DNA from: Bettongia penicillata ogilbyi
Taxonomy: Eukaryota; Chordata; Mammalia; Diprotodontia; Potoroidae
NCBI GenBank assembly: GCA_023548195.1
Contig: JAJHZJ010000270.1
Location: forward strand, 682,001-746,000
DNA length: 64,000 nucleotides
Direction: 5' to 3'
Below the pieces are notes generated by a model. It worked only from the letters and a program-made list of their open reading frames with translations. It was not told the DNA's origin and did no database searches. Shown here piece by piece: positions 32,696 to 44,140 of this stretch. The position numbers and the translations under genes were made by a program. How positions within the stretch are numbered: position 1 is the stretch's first letter; each line of letters starts with the position of its first letter.

Positions 32696-33435
32696 TTTCA
32701 CAAATCATATAGAGTACCATGAAAAGATGTTGAGACCCTCTGCATCAGTCTTCTCTCCTTAGCATCAAAATAGCCATGGGGATATGCCAGAAGCATGAGC
32801 CAAACCTGATTCCAGCTTATCATCTGAACATGGGACATTATATTCATATATCCACTAAGCTCCCTCCTTCTTCCCTGGCTTCCTGTTGGTGTTGAACCTC
32901 CTCTCCTCCCAAGATGTCACTCAATTATCAGAGCATCTCTTTACTCAATGCACTGCATCCATGGCTGTTCACCATCACATGGTGGTGAATATACTCCTGC
33001 CTCTGTCCAGTTCCAAGTTGGCTTCATGCAGGTGCTGTTCATGCTTAGATTCTTATCCCTGCTTCCCTGCTCTTTATCTCTTAGCTATGATTCTTCTTCA
33101 CTATTCTCCTTTTCCTCCTCTTTTCTCTAGCCCATCCGAGTTCCCAAATAACTGACCATCAATCCACATTTTCTACCAGGCAAGGGACAGAGAGGGAGGG
33201 AATTGGGAGTGCAACCCTCCCAGCTCAATTAGAAAGGGGATCAAACTTAACACCCTTGGACCTGACCTGATTCAAGGTTGGGTCTTTTCTGCTTCCCATG
33301 TGGCCAGGACATCATCCCTCATCAAACTTTGCCTTTCTGTAAAATGAGGAGGTTGGATTAGATGATCTCTGCAGTCCTTTCTAGACCTCACCATGCTTTT
33401 ACATCCTTCATGCTACTGAGGTGCAGAAATGAGCA
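32696..33435. other. Intron with L2/MIR traces
   Basis: A pyrimidine-rich 32860-33130 segment may be a decayed L2. MIR core at 33335-33400 (tctgtaaaatgaggaggttg). Confidence 0.4.
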
Positions 33436-33439
33436 GTAA

Positions 33440-33995
33440 CAGAGACAAAAACTTGTAAGTGAGGTGTATGGCTTAAGAGTGAAATCTACCAGTTGTAAAG
33501 GAAGTTAAAAATCTTCCCCACCGATTAATCAGCCTCAGATGGGACTGTTAAGGCAAGTTTGCTTATTGGGCGTTTTGCCTCCTTGAAGGCTTTCACACCT
33601 TTTGGTAATTCAGCACTGAAGCACATGAGTTGTGATGCCTTCTGGCTCCATATATATACTCTGAGGTGAGGTTTTGCTTTGGGGCTCAAATCATTGGGAG
33701 AGTGTTCCTGTGATTGGCCAGATGAGACTCCGAGAAGTCATTAAGGAGCCTCCCCCACTTTGAAAATCCAGATGTCGGTGCTTCTGTCTCTGGTAACTAT
33801 GTATGTATCTAATAGTCAGCCTGCTGCATCTGTCTGTTGATCTGTGATGTATGTACTGCCTATGGTCAGGCAGTTGGAAGCCCTGTCTGTTGGTCCTGCA
33901 TGTATTTTCTCTGTTGGTATATGTGTTTCATTAAAGTGATTATTGACCCCTCAAAAGTTGCTTTCCTTTTAGAAAAGCAGGTTTAAGAACCTGTA
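33440..33995 (+). mobile_element. LTR-like sequence (possible solo LTR)
   Basis: About 550 bp with a TATATATA box-like stretch near 33652 and a promoter-like CTCTGAGGTGAGG region. The end (ttcattaaagtgattattga, ccttttagaaaagcagg, then CTGTAGCA) resembles the R/U5 end of an endogenous retroviral LTR. No coding region or second LTR is seen. Boundaries and target duplication are not established. Confidence 0.4.
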
Positions 33996-34174
33996 GCAGT
34001 AGCCCCTTCTGTGTGTGCCGAGGTGCTTACCTGCTACACCAATGTACTCATCAGTCACTTGATAGAATGGATTGAACACTGGCCAGGGAATCTGCATACT
34101 CTGATTTGGCATTTAAAGCTGTTTCCTTCAACTCTGTATTCCAGCCTTATTATACCATATTCCTGTTCATTCAG

Positions 34175-34394
34175 GGAAGCTAGGTGGTGCAGTGGATAGA
34201 ACACTAGCCTAGACTCAGGAAGACTTAACTGTTGGTAAATCTCCCTTCAGACCCTGGGCAAATTACTTACCCCTGTTTCCCTCAGTTTCCTCATCTGTAA
34301 AATGAGCTGGAGAAGGAAAATCATTCTAGGATCTCTGCCAAGAAAACCTCAAATGGGTCATGAAGAGTCAGACACAATTGAAAAATGACTGAAC
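34175..34394 (+). mobile_element. tRNA-derived SINE (MAR1/SINE1-like)
   Basis: gctaggtggtgcagtggata head; gagctggagaaggaaaatca and tctgccaagaaaacctcaaa; ends gaaaaatgactgaac. Confidence 0.88.
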
Positions 34395-34640
34395 ATCATG
34401 TGCTAGGTACTATGCTGAGGGCTGGGGATACAAAGAAAGGCAAAATCATAGTCCTTGCCTCTCAGAGCCCACATTATAGCCACCCTGTAAGTAAAAAGCT
34501 TTTGCTGTCCCCATTGTGCAGATGAGGAAATTGAGGCTGAAGCTAATGTCTGAGGGAGGATTCAAACTCAAGTCTTCTTGATTGGAAGGCCAGTACTCTA
34601 TCCATATGACAAGTTTCCTCTTCTTGCTGAGGATCTTATA
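34395..34640. mobile_element. L3-like fragment and antisense MIR
   Basis: ctaggtactatgctgagggc at 34403; tgaggaaattgaggctgaag at 34522. Confidence 0.6.
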
Positions 34641-35460
34641 AAAGAACATTCTTAACCAAATATAGATTGGTTAGCTTGACCTTTGAGAACTGTTTCAGCA
34701 CCAGTATTCTGAAATTGTACTTTATTGTAGACAATTTGAGAACTGGTGATCCAGAAACATGCCTTCCTTGGCTGCACTCCCGTCCCCCTCCATGTCTAGA
34801 GGAGGACCTGCTCAATTAGTACAGAGTTAATGCGAGATTTCCCTAACAAAGGAAGCCAGATTAGTTTGTGGAATTTAGGGCACTTCTATTAAAAAGAGGA
34901 AAGGTTAGAAGAAATAGAAATCCATATCCTTTTTCTCTAGACTGTTTTCCTCGAGCTGGGTATCTCAGCTTTGTTTGCTGGGTTTTCCAGTAGGTCCAGC
35001 GAGTCTCATTTCTTTTCCTAGAGCCTAGCTCCATGCAGTGGACAATTAAGCACGTAAGTGGTTTTAGATGATGATGAGAGTTTGCTTCAGCATATTAAAA
35101 AATGCGCAACTAACTTGATATATGCTCCAGCCTCCATCTCTCCTCTGCGCTGCCCCGCCTTCCAGTCCTATCACCTTCACTCTGTTTCTGTCATGCCCTT
35201 ACAATTGGATACAACCTCAGTTTCTCTCTTGCAGTTGGGGTTTGATATCATGTTTGAACGTTGAGAAAAAATGAGAATAAAATTGCTAAGTGGATAGCTT
35301 AGACCTCCATCCCTACCCCCTAAATACAACAAAGTTTGGATTAACCTGAATCTGGCCAGTTGGAACTCTGCTTTAGCTGGAAGGTTCCTTTTCCTTTTCT
35401 TTTTTCTTAAGAGTAATAGCTTACGAGAAAATAAACATTTCTGAGATTTCATTGGAAAAT
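34641..35460. other. Repeat-poor intron
   Basis: No repeat recognised over about 800 bp. Confidence 0.45.
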
Positions 35461-36000
35461 CAAGGCAGTGTGCCTATTTCAGTAAGGATGAAGTGTCTGC
35501 TATAGACAGGGCCCTGTACGAGATGCTGTATAAATAGAAACAAAAATAACATGGTCCTTGCACAGGAGCTTACATTCTACTCAGCGCTCATCTGAGAGTT
35601 AATAAATCAACAGCCTCCTTGAGGGCAGGGAATATCTCCATTTGGTTTTTTATCCCCCACACTTATCTTGGTGACTGGCAAATAGTAGCGACTTAGTCAT
35701 TTGTTATTGATTCATAGTGTCGAAGAATCCTAGATTTAGAGCTAGAAGAACCTTCAAAGTTTTCCGGTCTGATGCCTTCAATCCACTGAGATCAGTTGAT
35801 TTATGAATTAATTGGCTGATTAATTAATTTCTTTCAAAGAGCTTATGTTCCCCCGAGGATGATGAAATATGAACACAGATAAAGAAATCCAAAGGATTTT
35901 GAGAAGGGCAAGAAGGTGAATAATTGGCATGGGGTAGTGGAAAATCAAGGAGTGCTTCATGGAGGAGTTGGCACCTTATAGACCAGTACTGGAGATATCC
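35461..36000. mobile_element. L3-like, L2 and MIR fragments
   Basis: L3-like at 35500-35585 (gctgtataaatagaaac). L2 end at 35600-35705. MIR-like at 35725-35790. Possible L3-like at 35820-35960. Confidence 0.45.
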
Positions 36001-36145
36001 ATGTTCATACATACATACCCATACATATGCATGTATATTATATGTATGTATAAGCATATGCACACATACATGTGTATATATGTGTATCTATTCAACAAGA
36101 GTGCATGTATAACACATTATACACACACACGCTTGTTAAATACAC
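36001..36145 (+). repeat. TA/CA-rich simple repeat
   Basis: acatacatacccatacatat-type low-complexity sequence. Confidence 0.85.
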
Positions 36146-36750
36146 AAGTGCCTATGTATCCCTAGATGATCGGCATCCTGAAGGCAGAATCTAAACCTAT
36201 TTTGGACTCTGTACTATGCCCATGATACTTGGCACATTGCTAGGAAGTAAGCTATACCACCCAGAAAGTCTCTTCTAATCCCATCCCTTCCCAGAGATCT
36301 AGGAAGAAGGTTCCTGCCACCAGAGAAAGGTAAATATGTCTAGAGGACTCATTTTCAATTCAGTTGCCATCAGCAAAGCCCAGACAAAGTGCCTGACTAA
36401 GGAGGGAGGCCCTAAAGCTGACTTTCCCAAACTTAATCTAAAGAGAAGGCCAAGGAAGTTAATCTCCAAATAGAGGCTAATCCCATCCCACCCCTCATCA
36501 CTATGAGTAGTTAAATCTATGGGAAGCAGGTGGAATACCTTCAACTCTGCCTCTTCTGACCATTTTGCACATAATCCCCATCGACTGGATTGAATTAGGT
36601 AGTTTCTAATCCAGTCCAATGGGATACACCCACTAGTGAAAGCCAAAGGGTCAGCAATTTGTCTTGATTAAAATTAAAGTCTCTACTACAACCAGCCCTC
36701 AAAAAGTTCGTCATTGGCCCCCTAGAATAGAATCTTCCTAGGCATCTAGG
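36146..36750. other. L2 trace then unique intron
   Basis: L2 3' trace at 36170-36245 (gatacttggcacattgc); the rest is unclassified. Confidence 0.45.
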
Positions 36751-36754
36751 CATT

Positions 36755-37012
36755 TAGACAGTTTAGTGGACAGAATGCTAGACCTGAGTTCAAATCCTGC
36801 CTTATATACTTAGTAGCTATGTGACCGTGGGCAAGTCACTTAACCCCTGTTTACCTCAGGTTCCTCACCTGAAAAATGGGATTAATAATAGCATCTGTTC
36901 TCAGGGTTGCTGTGAAGACCAATCATTTGATTGATTGCCTCATGACAATAGTATAAATCACTTTGCAAACTTTAAGGCCATATATAAATTCCAGCTGTTA
37001 CTACTATTAACG
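36755..37012 (+). mobile_element. CORE-SINE (MIR/MON1-type tail)
   Basis: ctgagttcaaatcctgcctt, gtgaccgtgggcaagtcact, then the aactttaaggccatatataa tail. Confidence 0.75.
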
Positions 37013-37360
37013 TAGGGTTGTAGTAGGGGTTAGTGAAGCTATGAGAAGGGAGCCAGGGGCCTCTTTTTGTCCTGCCTCCCAAGCAGGACTTGAGTATCTA
37101 CTTCCCTAGTTCATGTTTACATGCTCTTCCTTTCCTCTCAAAACGGGACAAGTCCCAGAACTTTTTCACTTTGTAATTCAGACAATCAAAGAATTTCAGA
37201 ATATATAGGGATAGAAAATGAAGGGCTGGCTTAAAGGACCCCTGAAGTCCCTTCTGGCTCCAAGTCCATGATTTTTATATGATCTACGGTCTTGTAAATG
37301 TCCAGCTTTGGATAGAATGAATCAGAGGGTCGTAAGACTGAGAGGGAAAGAGAATCTGAC
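37013..37360. other. Unclassified intron
   Basis: Only a short MIR-like end near 37230. Confidence 0.4.
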
Positions 37361-37500
37361 AAATCATAGCTGTGGAGCAGACCTGAGAGGCCATCCAGTC
37401 CAGCCTTCTCAATTTGCACATGAGGAAACTGAGGCCCAGGCGATGCCAATGGGAATTTGAAGGCACAGCCAAGGTCCTCAGTCCAATCTGATGGGCATTG
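37361..37500 (-). mobile_element. MIR, antisense
   Basis: catgaggaaactgaggccca. Confidence 0.65.
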
Positions 37501-37644
37501 ATTAAGTATCTTATGTATATAGGGAACCATGGATGCAAAGACAGAATGTAAAACTATAGTTTCTGTCTTCTACTAGGGGTTGGGGGAGGCAGGTGGGATA
37601 CAGTGTATACATGTAAAAATATACATATATGTATGATAGTCATA

Positions 37645-37797
37645 CATGTAGGATACTAGCTGTGTGACCCTAGGCAAGTCACTTACCCCTTTTGCCTCAA
37701 TTTCTTTATCTATAAAATGAGCTTGAGAGGGAATGGTAAACTATTCTAGTACCTTGGCCAAGAAAACCCCAACTGGTGTCATGGAGAGTCAGAGGAG
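37645..37797 (+). mobile_element. tRNA-derived SINE, 5'-truncated
   Basis: tagctgtgtgaccctaggca, then ccaagaaaaccccaactgg and gagagtcagagg. Confidence 0.8.
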
Positions 37798-38033
37798 TTA
37801 CTACATGAGCTTGAAAACGTCTAGAGGCAGAAGTGATCTGGGAATGCATTTCAGGAAGAGAGGGATAGCCTATGCAAAGAAAACATGGATGTGGGAGAAG
37901 GATGCTGTATGGGGTGCCTTTCTCTTGAACCCTTTCCTGTACCACCCACTTTTACCCCCATCATTTTTGAGTTCTCACTCATCCTTGAGTGTGCTTCCAA
38001 GGGCTCATAGTTTACTCACCTAATACTTTGAAA

Positions 38034-38206
38034 CAGTGATGTCAAACTCAAATAGAAAAGGATGCCTCCTACATACTGACTTAGAAAACCATAAATTAAC
38101 ATTATCTATGTTATATTGTATTTTTATTTATTTTGTTCAGCATTTCACAGTTATATTTTAATCTGGCTTGTGACTCATGGGAGTTTTGTGGAGTTTGACA
38201 GCTCTG
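38034..38206. mobile_element. hAT MITE with CAGTGATGTCAAACTC ends
   Basis: Left terminus CAGTGATGTCAAACTC and right terminus GAGTTTGACAGCTCTG are inverted repeats matching at 14 of 16 positions. The AT-rich interior (ttgtatttttatttatttt) fits a non-autonomous mammalian hAT element. Flanking 8-mers do not match well. Confidence 0.75.
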
Positions 38207-38239
38207 CCTCAGAAGGTTGAGGTAAATCACAGATGGGCA

Positions 38240-38930
38240 GCTGCACCAGAATTACGGTGCCACTTTGAAATGACATATTTTAAAGCTGATAATCTCAGCA
38301 GCCTTGACATTGGCTGCATAAAGTCATCTTAAAGTCATCTTTTAAATCAGTTCTATTTGGTGAAGTATCAGCCATGCTCCATCTCGCCTGCCTTCCCCGC
38401 TCAGCTCCCAGAGAGCTCAGCTATTATCACAGTCGCATGCTGCTTTCTCCTCGGCTGCAAGGGTAGAATCTTAATGAAACATGGCTAGGCTGGGGTTAGT
38501 GTTTGTGGGCTCTGGAGCTGAGTGCAGCTGAGTTTCCTGGGCCCTTGTCATTCAAACACACTCTCGTTGTCAGGAATTGGCTGGATGTAGGCAGTGGTAA
38601 CAGGCTCGGTAATTGCTAATAAAATTTAAATAGCTGCAAAATCACAGAACATCAAATTATTATTTTTTTTCCTCTGGAGCATCCAGACAAATCTTGCTGA
38701 TTCGAGTTAGACTGTGACTAGGCGGACTTTTATTTTTATTTTTTATGCAGACTTGCACTTTCATCAGCAACACAGCTAGTTGTGATGTGCCAAATGGCTT
38801 AAAAAAAAAAAATTCTAGGAACAGATGAGAAAATAATTTTTTTTTAAAGAAAAGACTGTTATGCATTGAGATTACACAGCACATTGACCAGGAGATTTCT
38901 TTACCAGTAACATATGACACTTAGAATGCC
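38240..38930. other. Repeat-free block, candidate conserved non-coding element
   Basis: About 690 bp without interspersed repeats. It includes gtaattgctaataaaattta and ttaaatagctgc near 38610-38640, two TAAAGTCATCTT repeats (38323-38342), CAGCTG E-box-type sites and A/T runs. The texture is that of an intronic enhancer; no comparison was possible. Confidence 0.4.
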
Positions 38931-38939
38931 TACCTACCG

Positions 38940-39545
38940 AATGCATTGGAGGTAGAGAAAAGGAGGCTGGGATTGGAGTCTGAAAACCTGGGTTCATGTA
39001 CCAGCTTCTCTTGTTTGAGTGACCCTGAGAAGTCACTGCTTTGTGCTTTAGTGAAAAGAACCCTGGCTTTGAAAGCAGAAGATGTGGGTTAAAATCCTGC
39101 CTGTGTGATCAAGCATATCAATAACCCCTCTGGCCTTGGCTTCCTCCTGTAGAAAATGTGCTGAGTGGGCTAAATGATCACAAAGCGCCCTCCGAGCTCC
39201 AGCTGCTCTCATCCTATGACCTGTCTGAACCTCAATTTCCTCATCTTGAAAATGAGGATAATGATACTGCCTCCCTCACAAGGTTGATGTGAGGAGAACC
39301 CATTTTCAGCTATGAAGCAGTATTGATTACAGTGGGAGCGTTTATTATTAATTCTCAGGACCTAGATGAGAAGGAGATAGAAGCTGGCAGGTGGAAAGAG
39401 AACAGGCTGGATAGTAACGGAGGTCTGGAGGCGCGTCTCCCTTCTGGTACTTACTTCCGGTGTGACCTTGGGCAAGTGACCAAACTTTTCTGGACCTTAG
39501 TGTCCTCATTTGTAAAACAAGGGGGTTGGAAGAGATTGGGGCTTC
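38940..39545 (+). mobile_element. MIR cluster
   Basis: Sense copies at about 38965-39050, 39055-39310 (cctcaatttcctcatcttga) and 39400-39540 (gtgaccttgggcaagtgacc). Confidence 0.65.
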
Positions 39546-39559
39546 TCAGCAGGGGGTGA

Positions 39560-39562
<3 letters not shown>

Positions 39563-39646
<84 letters not shown>

Positions 39647-39770
39647 GACACAGAGAGAAAAAAGGAAAAAGAAAAGAAAGGAGAAAAAGGAAAGAAAGAA
39701 GGAGAGAGAGAAAAGGAAAGAGGGAAGGGGAGGGAGGGACACAGAGAGATACAGAGAGAAACAATGAGAG
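39563..39770 (+). repeat. Compound (TG)n(AG)n microsatellite with purine-rich extension
   Basis: About 22 TG units, then GA units, then AAAGGA/GAGAGG purine DNA to about 39770. Same design as 14929-15015. Confidence 0.93.
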
Positions 39771-39785
39771 AGAACTCTTAGACAG

Positions 39786-39884
39786 TTGGTGAAGCCTGTG
39801 AACCCTTTCTCAGAATATTATTAAATGAATAAAATAAAATATAACAGATTAAAAAGGAAACCAATTATATTGAAATAGAATGAT
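39786..39884 (-). mobile_element. hAT-like DNA transposon fragment
   Basis: Reverse-orientation fragment of the family seen at 29995-30290 (aaaggaaaccaattatattg matches its internal block). Its right end runs into a hairpin (39852-39980). Confidence 0.5.
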
Positions 39885-39980
39885 CTCTTTATATGTATTG
39901 ATATGGATAAATATATGTGTATATGTATACATATATACACATATATATATCATTCTATTTCAATGTAGTTTTCCTTTTAG
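39852..39980. repeat. Palindromic hairpin, TA-rich loop
   Basis: aaggaaaccaattatattg plus aaatagaatgat on the left pair with atcattctattt plus caatgtagttttcctttt on the right. The loop contains a second small palindrome around GTATAC. Confidence 0.8.
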
Positions 39981-40315
39981 ACAGATATGGATATGTGTAT
40001 ATACACTTTGGGGCGATATTTATGTATATGTACCCTTTGGCAGGATTATATTTATATATCCCCCCAAAGTTCACAGATCTCCAGCTTAAGAGCCCCTAGA
40101 CTCTGAGATCCTTCTAATTCTAGATCTGATTTCCTTACTCCTTTTTATGATGTTGAGGGACTTTAGGTTTCTCTCAAATCCAATACCACCTACTTTAAAG
40201 ATTTTCTTGTAAAAGTAATCCCTAGAAACTCCATAGAAGAGTTTTAAGTCTGAATAGCTATCTTCATTTTTAAGGGTCCTGAATTGGGAGGGCAAAGAGA
40301 TTTAAAGGTATTTTA
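39981..40315. other. Unclassified intron
   Basis: TA-rich at first, then no recognised repeat. Confidence 0.4.
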
Positions 40316-40558
40316 GAGTTTTTGTTGTTCAGTATTTCAGTATTGTCTAACTCTTTGTGACCCCATTTGGGATTTTCTTGGCAAAGGTACATGGAGTGGG
40401 GTTTGCCATTTCCCTCTCCAGTTCATTTTACAGATGAGGAAACTGTGGCAAACAGGGTTAAGTGATTTGTCCAGGGTCTCACAGGTAGGAAATATGTGAG
40501 GGGTGGATTTAAACTCATGTCTTCCTAACTCCAGTATTATGCACTGTTCCGCTGTATA
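40316..40558 (-). mobile_element. tRNA-derived SINE (MAR1/SINE1-like), antisense
   Basis: gtgaccccatttgggatttt, tttgccatttccctctccag, gatgaggaaactgtggcaaa. Confidence 0.85.
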
Positions 40559-40559
40559 G

Positions 40560-40712
40560 ATCTTCTGTGTGCCTTGTTGCTTTCATATTTCTCTCACGAG
40601 AATGTGTACTCCTTCAGAGCAGGGACAATATTTTTGCCTTTCTTTGCCTCCCCATTATTTAGTGCAGACCTGGTGCTTAGTAAGAGTTTAACAAATACAC
40701 TTGTCAACTCCC
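40560..40712 (+). mobile_element. L2 3' end
   Basis: gtactccttcagagcaggga, then ggtgcttagtaagagtttaa. Confidence 0.7.
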
Positions 40713-41655
40713 TGATCTGATAGTTTCCTGTGCCCCCTCTGTGGCTAGCCAAAAATAGTCTAGGGCTCAGCTGCAGAGAAGTTAGGTTGGGTTTGGTCTT
40801 TGTTTGTTTTTGGTGGGATTGGGGGTGGCAGGCTTAGAAATATTCTTTGTCCTATCAGGCTACCTCTACTCTTTTTGCAGTCTGCTAGTTTTTCCTGCCC
40901 TTCACCAAACTGAGGTGAGCGAGGGGCTAAAGCTGATCTTAAGACTCCTGCCCACTGTTGCGAGGAGGAGGTTGAGTTCCCCTTCTTGACCTCTCAGTGA
41001 CTTCTACTGCTAGAGTGGTTTTCAGAGACACCCTAGGGAGTGAAGTTATGGGAATGGAACAGGGCCATCTCCCCTTCCTTCCTGGAGCTGGCGAGGGAGA
41101 CTCATGGAACCCGTCAGCTTCTTTCAAGCCAAAGGCAAGTTGATGTGATGGTTCTTCAGGTGTGGGGGCAGGGCATCAAATGAGTACTGATGGTATGCCA
41201 GTCCCTAGGAAAGAGATCCCAGAAAGGATCACAAGAATATGAAATGATTTCACCTGTGTTGGGGTTTTATTATGGAGGTTTCTTTGAGGGTAGTTTTGAC
41301 TATTTTGGAAAATCAGAAGCGATCTTCTTGAAGGAACCTACCCAGAAATAATACTTTAGCTCCCAGTTCTTGAGGTTGATACGTAAGCTCCTTGGTGGTT
41401 TTTCTGCTATGACCCTTTCCTTTTGAGCCTCTTGTGTGGCTGTGTGCTTCAGTTTCTAAAATAATTCAGTGTAATGTGAGCACCAAGGGATGCTTTTGTC
41501 AGTTAATGAGCAGCAGAACGTGGGGCTCCATGGTACACCGGCTGAGCCACCGTCAGATAACAAGGAGCAGATGGTTCCAATAGGGAACATGGCAGAACGT
41601 CAGTGCCTGCTGCCTGACAGCATCAAAGGCAGAAATTAGGGATACATCCTGCTCT
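40713..41655. other. Repeat-poor intron
   Basis: No repeat or exon recognised over about 940 bp. Confidence 0.45.
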
Positions 41656-41779
41656 CTGAAATGGAGAGGGAAGAAGACAGAGACAGGTGGACAGTCAAAA
41701 AGACAGAGACACAGAAAAAGAGGAGAGAGACGAAAAGAAAGGGAGGAATGGAGGGAGAGAGGGAGAGGGAGAAGAGAGG

Positions 41780-41815
<36 letters not shown>

Positions 41816-41816
41816 A
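41656..41816 (+). repeat. GA-rich purine tract
   Basis: AGAGAC, GAGGGAGA and a final (GA)n run of about 15 units. Confidence 0.93.
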
Positions 41817-42334
41817 CATGCAATGGGGAAAGAACATAGAATGCAGATATTGCCACATCCATGTGTCTTTAGCTCTGTTCCTATGGAGCAGCAGTGACAC
41901 CCAGTGATGGGTATTTAGAATTTAAGAAGCAGGCAATTTTCTCTTCCCCTGAGTTGGGGGAGGGAGGATGGTAAATAAGGTAGACATAGCACTCTTTCAG
42001 GCGGAAAAGTGGAGTGAAGGAATGTTTTCTAGAAAATAAATGTTCCTTGCCTCTCCCAACGCACACTCTTTTATATCTTCTGTCTGAAGATGTACATAGG
42101 TTAATTCTGGCATGTGATGGGACTTTCGTAAGAGATTTTACATTTTGCTACTGTAACAGTGGGAATAGGGGCCACCAAATAGGATCTCTGAATCAGTTTC
42201 AACTCTGACTAACTCTGTGACCTGGAACAAGTAGCTGTCATCCTCGTGCCTTCATTTACCAACCTATCAGGCACATCACTACACCTTTATGAATCAAGTG
42301 TGAAGCTGGCCATCTAAAATATGATAGGATCATA
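41817..42334. other. Unclassified intron
   Basis: No repeat recognised, apart from a short MIR-like core near 42210. Confidence 0.4.
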
Positions 42335-42500
42335 GATCTAGAATTAGAAGGGACCTCAGCCTGTCTGATTCAACTTCCATTTTACAAATGAGGAAACTGA
42401 GTTCACAAGAGATTGAGGGACTTGCCTGGAGTCACACAGATAGTAAGCATTAGAGACAAGATTTGAAGTCAAGTCTTTTGACTTTAGAGCCAATACTTTG
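42335..42500 (-). mobile_element. MIR, antisense
   Basis: ttacaaatgaggaaactgag, then cttgcctggagtcacacaga. Confidence 0.7.
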
Positions 42501-42619
42501 GAATCATTTACTACGGAGAAATAGTCATTAGATTGCTGAATGACATCACATGAAATTGTCAAAGATGTAAGAAACCCACCTTTAAACTTTGTGATCACTC
42601 TTCTTTCTTTAAAAAAAAA

Positions 42620-42960
42620 ATGTCAATGTCTTTTGCTTTTTTACAACAGTTGTTAACTGGTGTAGCAAAAAAGGGTGGGGGAGGAATAGGTTCCTATAGG
42701 TTGGAGAATGGCTGAACTAGCAGTGATATATGGATATCTTGTTCCATAAGAAATGATGGCTTTGAGTTCAGGGAAATACAGGAAGACTTGTATGAACTGA
42801 TACAGAAGACAGTGAGCCAAACTAGACCACCTATATGCAATGGTTACAGCAATGACATAGTTATCACTAGATTTCTTTCTTAATCTCCTGCCTTCTGCAC
42901 ACAATTCTTTTGTAACAAAGAAAAATGTGCAAAAAAAAATGACTGGTAATTCATGATCAA
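42620..42960 (+). mobile_element. L1-type 3' fragment, sense orientation
   Basis: Contains gagaatggctgaactagcag, ataagaaatgatggc and gacttgtatgaactgata, the complement of the ttcatgtaagtc-type blocks in the antisense L1 fragments. Diverged. Confidence 0.55.
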
Positions 42961-43186
42961 AAAGGTAAGGGAAGAGACCACTAATTAAAGCCAGCATTTC
43001 CTAGCTAAGCACCATAATTTCAGTCTCAGAATCTTCCAAGCAAGTACAGGGATCCATGGAGTCCAAGGGGAGTAATAAAGGATAATTTGGGTGTTAGGAA
43101 TGTATTTCAGCTTCAGTGTATCTCAGGGTGAAGAAAGTCATCCAATCCTGGAGGAAAGGGAGCTTTTGTTTCAAATAGGAAACCAT

Positions 43187-43393
43187 CTAGATAGCTTTAC
43201 TAGATCTTGGTATTAAAGGTAAGGATTTCTTCTTAGAATATACATCTTTTATAATGTCTTCAAACTTTTGGCCAAGTTTGGAATTTCTTAGTTCTGAGGC
43301 AGGTACATCCCAATCATTTTGCTGAGCATAAATCCAAGCAAAATTTGGATTGTGGTGATGGGAAGCAAGAGGCTGAACCACTGAAGTCCATCA
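43187..43393 (-). pseudogene. Unrecognised protein-like remnant
   Basis: On the - strand an open stretch with no ATG start reads with protein-like composition (NPNFAWIYAQQNDWD, then KFEDIIKDVY). After a TAG at about 43187-43189 the same frame stays protein-like for roughly 35 codons to the next stop. Upstream, a frame shift by one base would extend it. This suggests a decayed processed pseudogene or transposon coding remnant rather than a live exon, as no consensus splice sites flank it. I do not recognise the parent protein. Confidence 0.3.
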
Positions 43394-43579
43394 CCTGGAT
43401 AACTGAATCTAAATGCAAATTCATCACCACTTCCTTAACTTTCCCTCTTTCTACCCAGAAGAGAGAAGGATATTTCGTCATCCATTCTCCCAGATAAAGA
43501 TTGAGAATTAATTAATCTGAGTTTGGGTGCCTTTTTAATATTATTTTCATTATATTATTGCATTCACTCGATGGATTTT

Positions 43580-43917
43580 GTCTCAGTTTTATTAACTTCA
43601 CTCTGTTTCAGCTTATATTCATCATTTCTTATGGCAGTGGAGTGCTTCCATTCATTTAATTTGGGAAGGACTTCAGCTGTGTTTCACCTTATTCTTGCAG
43701 TGTCTGCCTCCAGACCTTATCTCCTTTTCCTCACCTATCTCCTCACAGGCACCCGTACTCCTTCCCCTTCTTCCTTTTTCCAGTACTCTCTCTATTTTCT
43801 GTCTTTTTTCATTAAAATGTAAGTTCCTGGAGGGTAGAGGGATTGTCATGCTTGTATTTGTATTTTCAGCACTTAGAACAGTGTCTGTACATAGTAAGTG
43901 TGCAATAAATGTTTTGT
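43580..43917 (+). mobile_element. L2 3' region
   Basis: aaaatgtaagttcctggagg, tcagcacttagaacagtgtc, gtgcaataaatg. Confidence 0.7.
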
Positions 43918-44140
43918 GTCCATCTCTCTGTCTGTCTGTCCATGTGTCTATCTGTTTGCCTGTTCATCCATCCATCCATGTCCATCCACCTATCTGTGTA
44001 TGCATCCGTCCATCCATCTCTCTATCTCTCTAGCTGTCTGTGTGTCCATCTATCTCACAGTCCATCCACCTATATCTATATTCATCCATCCATTCATGCA
44101 TCCATATATCTATCTGTCCATCCATCTATTATCTATTCTA
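43918..44140 (+). repeat. (TCCA/TCTA/TCTG)n tetranucleotide repeat
   Basis: Imperfect tetranucleotides, ccatccatccatg and ctgtctgtctg types. The long frames here are artefacts of the repeat. Confidence 0.92.
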
